Of a DNA stretch of 64,000 nucleotides, positions 36,383 to 44,920 are shown piece after piece. Each line of letters begins with the position of its first letter. Positions within the stretch are counted from its first letter, which is position 1. The translations under genes and the position numbers were made by a program. The notes beneath the pieces were generated by a model, which saw only the letters and a program-made list of their open reading frames with translations, was not told where the DNA came from and searched no databases. This stretch comes from Pseudomonas sp. IB20 (GTDB taxonomy: Bacteria > Pseudomonadota > Gammaproteobacteria > Pseudomonadales > Pseudomonadaceae): contig NZ_CP046103.1 in NCBI RefSeq assembly GCF_009707325.1, forward strand, positions 2,522,012 through 2,586,011, given 5' to 3'.

Positions 36383-38377
36383 ATGCGGTTTTCCCCCTTC
36401 GTTGAACGAATTGCAGGGCAGGGCGTAGCCGCCTGGGACATCCACCACGCGGCGTACCAAGCAGCCAGCCAGGGCGAAGACATCATCATCCTCAGCGTCG
36501 GTGACCCGGATTTCGCCACGCCGTCGTTTATCACCGACGCCGCCGTCAGTGCGTTGCGCGGCGGCGACACCCACTACACCGAAATCCCCGGCCGCCCGAC
36601 ATTGCGCGATGCCGTCGCCACGCGCTACAGCAAGACCCTGTCGCGGCCAGTAGCCGCCGAAAACGTCATCATCGTGCCCGGTGCGCAGAACGCGTTGTTC
36701 ATCAGTTCGCTGTGCCTGCTGCAAGCTGGTGATGAAGTGCTGGTGCTCGACCCGATGTACGTCACCTACGAAGCCACGCTCAAGGCCAGTGGTGCGACGC
36801 TTGTGCGCGTGCCGTGTTCGCCGGAGTCCGGGTTTCGCCTGGACGCCCAGTTGCTCGCTACCGCCATCACGCCGCGCACTCGGGCGATTTTTTTCTCCAA
36901 CCCGAACAACCCCACTGGCGTAGTCCTCAACCCGCAAGAACTGCAAGCGATTGCCGACCTGGCCGTCGCCTATGACCTGTGGGTGGTGGTGGACGAAGTC
37001 TACGAAAGCCTGGTGTTCGACGGCCACTACCACAGCCTCGCCGCATTGCCGGGCATGGCTGAGCGCTGCATCGTGATCGGCAGTTTGTCCAAATCCCACG
37101 CCATGACCGGCTGGCGAATCGGCTGGATCATTGCCGCGCCGCAGATGGTCGTGCACGCAGAAACCCTGGTGCTGAGCATGCTGTACGGCTTGCCCGGCTT
37201 CGTGATGGAAGCCGCCACAGCGGCGGTATTGGCCCATGACGAGGTGACGCTGAGCATGCGCGAAATCTACCGGCGCCGCCGTGACCTGGTCGTCGCGGGC
37301 CTTAGTGCGTGCCCGGGGATCAAGGTGCAGGCACCGCAAGCGGGCATGTTTGTGCTGGTGGACGTGCGCGGCACTGGCCTGGGCTCATTGGATTTTGCCT
37401 GGCGCTTGTTCCGCGAAGCGGGCGTGTCGGTGCTGGACGCGGCCGCCTTTGGTGAGCCGGCGCAAGGTTTTGTGCGCTTGTCCTTCACCCTCGGTGAAGA
37501 ACGCCTGGCGCAAGCCTGCCAACGCATTGCCGCGTTCGTCGCCAAGCTGGCCAGTGAGCCGCGTATCGCGGCGGCGCCGAAGGTCGAGGTGGTGCAACCG
37601 GCCCAAGCCAAGAAGATGATTGAAGTCATCGACCTGCATAAACGCTTTGGCAATATCGACGTGCTCAAAGGCATTTCGTTGACCGCCCACGAAGGCGAGG
37701 TGATCTCGCTGATCGGCGCCAGTGGCTCGGGCAAAAGCACCTTGCTGCGCTGCATCAACATGCTCGAAGTGCCGGACCAGGGCAGCATTCACGTCGATGG
37801 CGAAAGCATCAAGCTGAACTACGGCGCTCCCGGCGCGCCACTGGTGGCCGACGCCAAGCAACTGGTGCGCATCCGCTCGACCCTGGGCATGGTGTTCCAG
37901 AATTTCAACCTGTGGCCCCATCGCACCGTGCTTGAAAACCTCATCGAAGCGCCGACCCAAGTGCTGCGCGAAAGCCGTGCCGAGGCGATCGAGCGCGCCG
38001 AAGCCTTGCTTGACCGCGTGGGCCTGGCCGCCAAGCGCAACGAGTTCCCGGCGTTTCTCTCCGGCGGCCAGCAACAACGGGTGGCGATTGCCCGCGCGTT
38101 GGCCATGCGTCCCAAAGTCATGCTGTTCGACGAGCCCACCTCAGCCCTCGACCCGGAACTGGTCGGCGAAGTGCTGCGCGTTATCCGCTCGCTGGCCGAA
38201 GAAGGCCGCACCATGATCCTGGTCACCCATGAAATGGCCTTCGCCCGGGATGTGTCCTCCAAAGTGGCTTTTCTGCACCAAGGCATGATCGAGGAAACCG
38301 GCTCGCCGGACTCGGTGTTTATCAACCCACGCAGTGAGCGTTGCCGGCAGTTCGTCAACGCGCATCAAACTCGCTAA
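36383..38377 (+). CDS. Fusion of PLP aminotransferase and amino-acid ABC transporter ATPase
   Basis: A 664-residue single frame. Residues 1-400 are a fold-type I class I/II aminotransferase (VGDPDFATP, NPNNPTGVVL, and PLP Lys in SLSKSHAMTGWRIGW). Residues 412-664 are a polar amino-acid uptake ATPase (IGASGSGKSTLLRCINMLE, LSGGQQQRVAIARALAM, MLFDEPTSALDPE, THEMAFARDV). The linker is short and Ala/Val/Pro-rich. An internal ATG at 37616, after AAGAAG, is where a separate ATPase would begin, so re-initiation could also make a free ATPase. GAGAGGCTC precedes ATG 36383. The cognate binding protein and permeases follow. Confidence 0.88.
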   Translation: MRFSPFVERIAGQGVAAWDIHHAAYQAASQGEDIIILSVGDPDFATPSFITDAAVSALRGGDTHYTEIPGRPTLRDAVATRYSKTLSRPVAAENVIIVPGAQNALFISSLCLLQAGDEVLVLDPMYVTYEATLKASGATLVRVPCSPESGFRLDAQLLATAITPRTRAIFFSNPNNPTGVVLNPQELQAIADLAVAYDLWVVVDEVYESLVFDGHYHSLAALPGMAERCIVIGSLSKSHAMTGWRIGWIIAAPQMVVHAETLVLSMLYGLPGFVMEAATAAVLAHDEVTLSMREIYRRRRDLVVAGLSACPGIKVQAPQAGMFVLVDVRGTGLGSLDFAWRLFREAGVSVLDAAAFGEPAQGFVRLSFTLGEERLAQACQRIAAFVAKLASEPRIAAAPKVEVVQPAQAKKMIEVIDLHKRFGNIDVLKGISLTAHEGEVISLIGASGSGKSTLLRCINMLEVPDQGSIHVDGESIKLNYGAPGAPLVADAKQLVRIRSTLGMVFQNFNLWPHRTVLENLIEAPTQVLRESRAEAIERAEALLDRVGLAAKRNEFPAFLSGGQQQRVAIARALAMRPKVMLFDEPTSALDPELVGEVLRVIRSLAEEGRTMILVTHEMAFARDVSSKVAFLHQGMIEETGSPDSVFINPRSERCRQFVNAHQTR

Positions 38378-38401
38378 CACCAAAAAAAGACGAGGCAAAT
38401 C

Positions 38402-39256
38402 ATGAAATCCAGACGCATGGCAACGTGGTTGAGCAGTGCAGTGTTGATGGTGGCCGCAGGGTTTACCCAGGCCGCAGAGAAACCCATCGTGTTCGCAGTG
38501 GCGGCGGAACCCTATCCACCGTTTACCGTAAAGGGCGGCAATGGTCAGTGGTCCGGCTTTGAAGTGGACCTGATCCACAAGCTGTGCGAAGGCATGAAAG
38601 CTGAGTGCCAGATCAAGGAAGTCGCGTGGGACGGCATCATCCCGTCGCTGCTGGCGAAGAAGATCGACGTGATTTTTTCCTCGATGTCGGTCACCGATGA
38701 GCGTGAAAAACAGATCGCGTTCAGCCGTGCCTATTACGACTCTCTTCTCGGTGTGGCAGGCCCGAAAGGCAGTGAAGTCGAGGTTTCCCCAGCGGGGCTC
38801 AAGGGCAAGTTGATCGGCGTGCAGATCTCCACCGTCAGTGCTAATTACCTGAAAAAGTACTATGAGAACATCGCCGACCTTAAGTACTACGACACCCAGG
38901 AATCGGCCAACGCCGACCTGATTGCGGGGCGCATTGACTACATGATGGCCGACGACACCGCCATCGCCATGATGGTCAAAACCCCGGAGGCCAGCGCCTT
39001 GGCGCATATCGCCAGCGTGCCGTATGACCCGATTATCGGCCGTGGCGTCGGCGCCGGCCTGCGCAAGGAAGACACCGCGCTCAAGGCCCGCCTCGACAAG
39101 GCTATCGGCGAGTTGCTGGTGAGCAAGGCCTATGACGATTTGTCCCAGCATTACTTCGGCCTGTCGGTCAGCCCGTGCAAACGCAGCGACACCCCGGCGT
39201 TTGTCAGCAAGACCTGTGACAGCCCATATCAGCAAATCGCCCAGAAGACCGAATAA
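38402..39256 (+). CDS. Amino-acid ABC transporter periplasmic binding protein
   Basis: A 284-residue family 3 binding protein. Signal peptide to GFTQA (residue 24), then VFAVAAEPYPPFT, WSGFEVDLIHKLCEGMKAEC and IPSLLAKKIDVIFSSMSVT, the standard pattern of Lys/Arg/His-type binding proteins. Cysteines near the C-terminus (SPCKRS, KTCDSP) probably form a disulfide. Its stop overlaps the permease start by one base. Ligand likely a basic or modified amino acid. Confidence 0.92.
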   Translation: MKSRRMATWLSSAVLMVAAGFTQAAEKPIVFAVAAEPYPPFTVKGGNGQWSGFEVDLIHKLCEGMKAECQIKEVAWDGIIPSLLAKKIDVIFSSMSVTDEREKQIAFSRAYYDSLLGVAGPKGSEVEVSPAGLKGKLIGVQISTVSANYLKKYYENIADLKYYDTQESANADLIAGRIDYMMADDTAIAMMVKTPEASALAHIASVPYDPIIGRGVGAGLRKEDTALKARLDKAIGELLVSKAYDDLSQHYFGLSVSPCKRSDTPAFVSKTCDSPYQQIAQKTE

Positions 39257-39960
39257 TGCTGGATCTCCTCAGCTTTGGTGACCAGGGATGGGGCAACGCG
39301 CTGTTGAAAGGGTTATGGATGACCCTGCAAATCTCAGCAGGCTCCTTTGTCGTAGGGTTGCTGATTGGCTTGGTGGTGGCCTGCGCCAAGCTCAGCGCGC
39401 CGCGCCCGATTGCGTTGTTGATGCGCGGCTACACCACGGTGTTTCGCGCGGTGCCGGAACTGCTGCTGATCCTGCTGCTGTACTACGCAGGCTCCATGGG
39501 CCTTAACGCGCTGATGCTGTGGCTGGGGTTCGAGCAGGTGAATATCAGCGGCCCGTTGGTGGCGGTCCTGGTATTGGGGCTGGTGCAGGGCGCCTATGCC
39601 TCGGAGATTTTCCGTGCAGCGATCCTGGCGATTCCCCACGGCCAGATCGAAGCCGCACGGGCGTTTGGCCTCAGCGGCTTTGGCCTGTTTCGCCGGGTCA
39701 CCTTGCCGATCATGGCGCCGTACGCCTTGGCGGGCATGTCCAACCTGTGGATCAACCTGATCAAGGACAGCGCCTTGATCAGCGTGGTCGGCACCAACGA
39801 ACTGCTGTACACCGCCAAGCAGGCGGCGGGTTCCACACGCCAATACTTGCTGTTCTACCTCACGGCCGCCGCCTTGTACTACCTGGTGACGCTGGCTTCC
39901 AACTACCTGTCCGGGCGCCTGGAGCGACGTATTCGTCGCTGGATGCCGGTTGTCGAGTGA
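39256..39960 (+). CDS. Amino-acid ABC transporter permease 1
   Basis: A 234-residue HisQ/HisM-type permease with five or so spans. The EAA loop is EAARAFGLSGFGLFRRVTLP near residue 132, where the ATPase domain docks. N-terminal GLWMTLQISAGSFVVGLLIG is typical. Directly follows the binding protein. Confidence 0.92.
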   Translation: MLDLLSFGDQGWGNALLKGLWMTLQISAGSFVVGLLIGLVVACAKLSAPRPIALLMRGYTTVFRAVPELLLILLLYYAGSMGLNALMLWLGFEQVNISGPLVAVLVLGLVQGAYASEIFRAAILAIPHGQIEAARAFGLSGFGLFRRVTLPIMAPYALAGMSNLWINLIKDSALISVVGTNELLYTAKQAAGSTRQYLLFYLTAAALYYLVTLASNYLSGRLERRIRRWMPVVE

Positions 39961-39966
39961 GTCGCC

Positions 39967-40665
39967 ATGCCTGAGTGGATAAGTTACTACGCGGGGCTGA
40001 TCGCCAAGGGGCTGCAGACCACCTTGTCGCTGCTGGCGATCTCGGCAGTGCTCGGTTTTACCCTGGCGGTGCTGGTGGCACTGGCGCGCTTGTCGCGGCG
40101 CAAGTGGCTGGCGCGGGGTGCGCTGGCCTACACCAGCGTGTTGCGGGGCACGCCGCTGTTGATCCAGATCTACATTTTCTACTACGGGTTGGGCAGCGTG
40201 TTTGCGCAGTTTCCAATGATACGTGGCAGCTTCCTCTGGCCGTTTTTGCGCGACGGTTACTGGTACATCGTGTTCGCCCTGGTGCTGTCGGTGGGTGCCT
40301 ATGTGGGTGAAGTGATTCGCGGCGGCCTGCTGGCAGTGCCCAAGGGCGAGATGGAGGCGGCGTCTGCGTTTGGCATGACGCCGCGCCAGGCGTTGCTGCG
40401 GGTGCGCCTGCCACGGGCAATGCGGTTGCTGTTGCCGACCCTGGCCGGGGAGACGGTGATGTTGCTCAAGTCCACGGCACTGGCCTCGACGATTGCCGTG
40501 GTCGATCTTTTGGGCGCGGCTAACGTGGTACGGGCGCAGACCTTGCAAATCTATCAGCCGTTGCTGCTGGTGGCCGGGGTTTACCTGTGCCTGACCTTTC
40601 TCATCGAAGGCGTCTACGCCATCGCCGAACGGCGCGGCACACCGTTGCGCAGGTCGGTGGGATGA
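39967..40665 (+). CDS. Amino-acid ABC transporter permease 2
   Basis: A 232-residue second permease of the same family. EAA loop EMEAASAFGMTPRQALLRVRLP; N-terminal GLQTTLSLLAISAVLGF and LRGTPLLIQIYIFYYGL match the HisM side. Stop overlaps the DMT transporter ATG as ATGA. Confidence 0.92.
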   Translation: MPEWISYYAGLIAKGLQTTLSLLAISAVLGFTLAVLVALARLSRRKWLARGALAYTSVLRGTPLLIQIYIFYYGLGSVFAQFPMIRGSFLWPFLRDGYWYIVFALVLSVGAYVGEVIRGGLLAVPKGEMEAASAFGMTPRQALLRVRLPRAMRLLLPTLAGETVMLLKSTALASTIAVVDLLGAANVVRAQTLQIYQPLLLVAGVYLCLTFLIEGVYAIAERRGTPLRRSVG

Positions 40666-41660
40666 ACCAGAACCGCGCATTGCAAGGGATTGCCCTGTGC
40701 TCACTGGCCTACGCGTTCCTGGCGTTGCAGGACGCGGTGATCAAGTGGCTGGTGGCCGATTATTCGGTGTTCAGCATTCTGTTCTGGCGCAGCCTGGTGG
40801 TAGTGGGTGCGTGTGTGATGGCCGGGCGCATGGGCTTGTTGCGGCGTGCGTGGGCCTCGGTCAGCCGCAAGCTGCTGATCATCCGTGGCGTGCTGTCGCT
40901 GCTGGCGTGGTTGCTGTATTACACCGCCGCCAAGGACCTGACCCTGGCGGAAATGACCACGCTGTATTTCTCCGCGCCGATCATGGTCACGCTGCTCGCG
41001 GCGCTGATCCTCAAGGAGCGCGCCAGCCGGGGCCAATGGATCTCGCTGATCATCGGTTTTGTAGGCGTGGTGATCGCCTGTCGCCCCAGCCATATGGTTG
41101 ATCCGTTGCCCATCGCGCTGACCCTGGCCGCCGCATTGTGTTGGGCGTTCACCTATATCCAGTTGCGCCAGGTCGACCCGACCACCTCAGTGCTGGAACA
41201 GATGTTGATCACCAATGGGGTGTTCGTCATCTGCATGGCAGTGACCTTGCCCTGGACCCATACCCCGGCGCCCACACCGGCATGGCTGGGCATGTTGGCG
41301 GCAGGTCTGGTCGGTGGTATCGGGCAATTCCTGCTGTTCGCCAGTTTCCGCCGCGCCACGGCGACCTTGCTCGCGCCGTTCGAGTACACCGGGTTGATCT
41401 GGGCCTTTGTGTTATCGAGCCTGATCTGGGGCACGTCGATGGATGTGTCGCTGATCCTCGGCGCGGTGCTGATTGCCGTCAGCGGCACCTTGGCGATGCT
41501 CAGTGCGCGCCACCCCAAATCACAAGACGTGGTCGGCGCCGAATGCGCCGTAACGCAACCCCTGTACCCAACACCGGCAGATGTGCAGGCCGTTGGCGGG
41601 GCTGAAGGTGCCGGGGTTGAGGCACCCCTCGAGCCAGAGCCCGTCAAGCATCGCCGATAG
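40662..41660 (+). CDS. EamA/DMT-family transporter
   Basis: A 332-residue membrane protein with about ten spans and two EamA halves, possibly an amino-acid or metabolite exporter, or an importer, coupled to the ABC operon. The normal length of this family is near 285-300; here the frame continues about 47 codons past the last membrane span into the antisense of the TetR gene (41520-41660), ending in a hydrophilic Pro/Glu-rich tail. Loss of an earlier stop is likely. Confidence 0.85.
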   Translation: MNQNRALQGIALCSLAYAFLALQDAVIKWLVADYSVFSILFWRSLVVVGACVMAGRMGLLRRAWASVSRKLLIIRGVLSLLAWLLYYTAAKDLTLAEMTTLYFSAPIMVTLLAALILKERASRGQWISLIIGFVGVVIACRPSHMVDPLPIALTLAAALCWAFTYIQLRQVDPTTSVLEQMLITNGVFVICMAVTLPWTHTPAPTPAWLGMLAAGLVGGIGQFLLFASFRRATATLLAPFEYTGLIWAFVLSSLIWGTSMDVSLILGAVLIAVSGTLAMLSARHPKSQDVVGAECAVTQPLYPTPADVQAVGGAEGAGVEAPLEPEPVKHRR

Positions 41661-42155
41661 ACCGATGGCGGCCAGATGGCTGTCGTGGATCACCAGGTTT
41701 TCGCTGCGGGCGAGGTCGTCCAGCAATTGCTGGATCAGCGCCAGGTAGGCGCGGTAACTGTTTTCATGCGCCTGGTTTACGTGGGGCGAGTGGCGGATCA
41801 GGCTCCAGAACACCACCCACACGCCGAGCAGGTCGGGGTCCATGACCCGTGGTGAAAAGGACGCGCTGAGAAACGCATCCAAACGTGCGGCGGCGCCTTC
41901 GGCCAGCTCGACTTGCGCCCATAGCGCGCTGGTCAGTTCATTGGCGAGTTTGTGGTAGGTCTCGGCAATGAGTGCATCGATGGTGCCGAAATGGTGGTTG
42001 AGCAAGCCTACGGAAACACCGGCTTGGGCGGCGATCTTACGCACGGAAATCCCGGCATGCCCGTCGCGGGAAAGGCTGGTGAGGGTCGCGGCGATCAGCA
42101 AGTCCCGGCGTTCATCGGGGTCGGCACGGCGCAGTTTGGGAGGGTCGATGGTCAC
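41520..42155 (-). CDS. TetR-family repressor (BetI-like)
   Basis: A 211-residue regulator. N-terminal HTH in LIAATLTSLSRDGHAGISVRK and GVSVGLLNHHFGTIDALIAE; C-terminal ligand domain resembling BetI/TetR_C_6. It lies between the operon it probably represses and the divergent deacylase gene. Candidate operators of identical design flank the locus at 36288-36310 and 42208-42223. Its 3' end overlaps the transporter gene by 141 bases tail to tail. Confidence 0.88.
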   Translation of the reverse strand: MTIDPPKLRRADPDERRDLLIAATLTSLSRDGHAGISVRKIAAQAGVSVGLLNHHFGTIDALIAETYHKLANELTSALWAQVELAEGAAARLDAFLSASFSPRVMDPDLLGVWVVFWSLIRHSPHVNQAHENSYRAYLALIQQLLDDLARSENLVIHDSHLAAIGLSAMLDGLWLEGCLNPGTFSPANGLHICRCWVQGLRYGAFGADHVL

Positions 42156-42207
42156 GGGAATGCCTTTGGTTGAAGACCAGCTTTGAAAAACAGTCTGCTC
42201 AGGTTAG

Positions 42208-42223
42208 TTGAACGTGTGTTCAA
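42208..42223. promoter_or_regulatory. Candidate TetR operator in the tetR/deacylase intergenic region
   Basis: A perfect dyad TTGAAC-GTGT-GTTCAA centred between the divergent starts of the TetR gene (42155) and the M14 deacylase (42259). Position predicts autoregulation and repression of the deacylase. Confidence 0.7.
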
Positions 42224-42258
42224 TCTCTAGCGATTAAATGATGAGAGGAGGGCAAGGC

Positions 42259-43263
42259 ATGGCAAAAGACCTTTCGTGGCAGGTAGCAGGCGATGCCGGT
42301 AACGTGCTGCACATCGGCGCCTGGCGTTTTGAGGGCGACGGCAGTGGGCCCACGGTCCACCTGCAAGCGGGCGTGCATGCCGATGAAATCGCCGGGATGC
42401 TGGTGCTGCACCAGTTGCTGCCGCGTTTGCAGGCTTGCCAGGAGCAGGGCCGCCTCAAAGGCAGCGTCACGTTGGTGCCACAGGCCAACCCGTTGGGTAT
42501 CGGCCAGTTTCGCCAGGGCAAGTTGCTGGGGCGCTTTCATGAGGCTACCGGGCAGAATTTTAACCGTGCCTTCGATCAATCCCTGGCCATGCAGCGCCCG
42601 GCGAGCAACGTGGCGCAGTGGCAAAAAAGCCTGGTAGAACTGGCCGCCGATGCTGATCTGGTGCTGGATTTGCACACTGACGATGAGGCGCTGCCTTATC
42701 TGTATATCCATCGCAGCTTTTGGCCGGAGCAAGGGTTGGCGCTGGCGGCGGCGTTGCGGGTGGATGTGGTGATTGTCTGGGAGGACGGCGGCGATGGCTC
42801 CTTTGAAGAAACCATCCTTAACCACAGTTCGCCGCGCTTGGCGGCCACTATCGAGTTGCGTGGGCAAGCGGATGTCAGCGATGCCCTGGCGCAACAGGAT
42901 GCCGATGGTTTGTGGGCGTGGCTGTGCATCAACGGGGTGATTGATGAGGTCGCGGCTATCAGCGAATGGCAAGGTGATGTGGTGGACATGGGCTGCATGG
43001 AGACCATCTTCGCGCCCTGCGCCGGGGTGCTGGTGTTTGAAATAGGCCTGGGTGATCAGGTCGAAGAGGGTCAGCGGTTTGCCCGGATCATTGGCCGCCC
43101 TGGCGATGCGGCATCAGAAGTGATTTTGCATGCGGCGCAAACTGGGCGCATGGTGACCGGGCACCGTGAGCGGTTGGTGGCGCAGGGTGCGGTGGTGGCG
43201 AAGTTCACGGGGACGCGGTTATCGGATAGAGTGGCGCCGCTCGCCACAGTTGCCGGGGGCTGA
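42259..43263 (+). CDS. Succinylglutamate desuccinylase/aspartoacylase-family (M14) deacylase
   Basis: A 334-residue zinc hydrolase. First zinc motif HADE (His40, Glu43) after HLQAGV, second zinc ligand His139 in LVLDLHTDDE, and a plausible catalytic Glu in AATIELRGQAD. The last 80 residues form a lipoyl-like beta domain (GVLVFEIGLGDQVEEGQRFARI). GAGGAGGG precedes ATG 42259. The context of amino-acid uptake and an aminotransferase suggests it removes an acyl group from an imported N-acyl amino acid, which the transaminase then processes; this is inference. Confidence 0.87.
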   Translation: MAKDLSWQVAGDAGNVLHIGAWRFEGDGSGPTVHLQAGVHADEIAGMLVLHQLLPRLQACQEQGRLKGSVTLVPQANPLGIGQFRQGKLLGRFHEATGQNFNRAFDQSLAMQRPASNVAQWQKSLVELAADADLVLDLHTDDEALPYLYIHRSFWPEQGLALAAALRVDVVIVWEDGGDGSFEETILNHSSPRLAATIELRGQADVSDALAQQDADGLWAWLCINGVIDEVAAISEWQGDVVDMGCMETIFAPCAGVLVFEIGLGDQVEEGQRFARIIGRPGDAASEVILHAAQTGRMVTGHRERLVAQGAVVAKFTGTRLSDRVAPLATVAGG

Positions 43264-43273
43264 TCAAGGGCTC

Positions 43274-44527
43274 TCACTCCCTCGGCAGGCGCTCCAGTAG
43301 CAGGCGCTCCAGGGTTGCTGCAGGTAACGGCCGGCTGAACAGATAACCTTGAATCTGATCGCAGCCAGCGGCCTTCAAAAACGCCAGTTGTTCCTGGGTT
43401 TCCACGCCCTCGGCCACTACGCGCAGGTCCAGGCTGTGGGCCAGTTCGATAATGGTGCGGGTGATGGCCGCGTCCTGCGGGTTGGTGGTGACTTCGCGGA
43501 TAAACGCAATGTCGATCTTCAAAGTGTCGATGGGAAAGCGGCGCAAATAGGCCAGACTTGAATAACCGGTGCCGAAATCATCAATAGCAATCTTCACCCC
43601 CATGGCCCGCAGGCGCTGCAAGCTGGTGATGGTGTGATGGGTGTTTTCCATCAGCGAGCTTTCGGTCAGTTCAACTTCCAGCCAATGCGCTTCAACCCCG
43701 GTTCCGGCGAGGATCTGCACAATATCGGCAATCAGGTCGCCCTCGATCAATTGATGCCCGGAGACGTTGACCGAGACCTCGACGGCGCCAACGAGGCTGC
43801 GTTGCCACACGGCGATCTGTTGGCAGACAGTCTCGATCACCCAGCGCCCAACCGGCACGATCAAGCCCAGGCTTTCCAGCACGGGCACGAAGACCGCAGG
43901 GGAGACCGCGCCGTAGCCTGGGCGCTCCCAGCGCAGCAGCGCTTCGAGGGCGCAGATCTGGCCGCCGAGCAGCTCGACCTTGGGTTGGTAATGCACAGTG
44001 AACTGATGAGTTTGAACCGCCTCACGCAGGGCGTTTTCAAGGTCCTGGCGCGCCAGGTCGTGCACGCTCATGCCTGCCGGTTCCGGCGTTTGCCGTTGCA
44101 GTTGTTGCTCAAGCATCAGGTTATGGATCTTCAACTGATCGCCACGCGCTTTGAGCCGCAGCAGGTTGCGCACCCGCAGCCACAATTCGACACGCTCCAC
44201 CGGTTTGCTGAGGAACTCCTCGGCGCCGCTTTCCAGCCCGCTGACGCGTGCGCTCGACTCACTGAGCGCCGACAGCATGATGATCGGAATACTCGCCGTG
44301 GTTTCGTTGCCCTTCAAGTGACTGGCCACCTCGTAGCCGTCCATGCCCGGCATCATGATGTCCAGCAGGATCAGGTCCGGCGGCTGTTGCGCCACCAACT
44401 GCAAGGCTTCCTCACCGCTGGCGGCACTCAGGGTCTGGTAGCCCTCGTGTTGCAGCAGGGTTTCCAACAGCTTGCGAACCTGGGGTTCGTCATCAACGAT
44501 CAATAGCGTTGCGGGTTGGCTGGCCAT
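43274..44527 (-). CDS. REC-EAL response regulator, cyclic-di-GMP phosphodiesterase
   Basis: A 417-residue protein. REC domain at residues 1-120 with IVDDEPQ and phospho-acceptor in [15 protein letters not shown] domain about 165-415 with the intact catalytic set [29 protein letters not shown], and VVAEGVET. All visible metal and loop-6 motifs are present, so an active phosphodiesterase is expected. It is the output protein of a three-gene signalling unit. Confidence 0.93.
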   Translation of the reverse strand: MASQPATLLIVDDEPQVRKLLETLLQHEGYQTLSAASGEEALQLVAQQPPDLILLDIMMPGMDGYEVASHLKGNETTASIPIIMLSALSESSARVSGLESGAEEFLSKPVERVELWLRVRNLLRLKARGDQLKIHNLMLEQQLQRQTPEPAGMSVHDLARQDLENALREAVQTHQFTVHYQPKVELLGGQICALEALLRWERPGYGAVSPAVFVPVLESLGLIVPVGRWVIETVCQQIAVWQRSLVGAVEVSVNVSGHQLIEGDLIADIVQILAGTGVEAHWLEVELTESSLMENTHHTITSLQRLRAMGVKIAIDDFGTGYSSLAYLRRFPIDTLKIDIAFIREVTTNPQDAAITRTIIELAHSLDLRVVAEGVETQEQLAFLKAAGCDQIQGYLFSRPLPAATLERLLLERLPRE

Positions 44528-44536
44528 GGAGAGGAC

Positions 44537-44920
44537 TCATGTAAGAGGGCTGATGTGTTGTTGCAGCAGGCTGTCGATGATCTGGTAAAGCTCTTTGTAG
44601 CGCAGCGGCTTGATGATGTAGGCGTCGCACCCGGCCAACCGGTTTTTTTCGCGGTCTCCCTTCATGGCCATGGCGGTCAGGGCGATCACCGGAATGTGCG
44701 CGGTGTCGGGGTCTTGCTTGAGCAATTGGGTGGCGGCGAGGCCGTCCATTCCGGGCAGCTGGATATCCATCAGGATCAGCGCCGGCTGTTTTTCCCGCGC
44801 CAGGGTCAGGCCGGTCTCGGCATCCGCCGCCCACAACACCGTGTGACCGACATTGACCAGCAATAACCGCGCCAGGCGCATATTCGCCTGGTTGTCTTCG
44901 ACGATCAGGATTTCGGCCAT
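44537..44920 (-). CDS. Single-domain response regulator (REC only)
   Basis: A 127-residue stand-alone receiver with IVEDNQANMRLARLLL, Asp in LILMDIQLPGMDG, Thr in VIALTAMAM, and Lys in YIIKPLRYKEL; resembles DivK/CheY-type receivers. It overlaps the 3' end of the kinase gene by 16 bases and precedes the EAL gene, suggesting a branch or shuttle in the phosphorelay. Confidence 0.9.
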   Translation of the reverse strand: MAEILIVEDNQANMRLARLLLVNVGHTVLWAADAETGLTLAREKQPALILMDIQLPGMDGLAATQLLKQDPDTAHIPVIALTAMAMKGDREKNRLAGCDAYIIKPLRYKELYQIIDSLLQQHISPLT

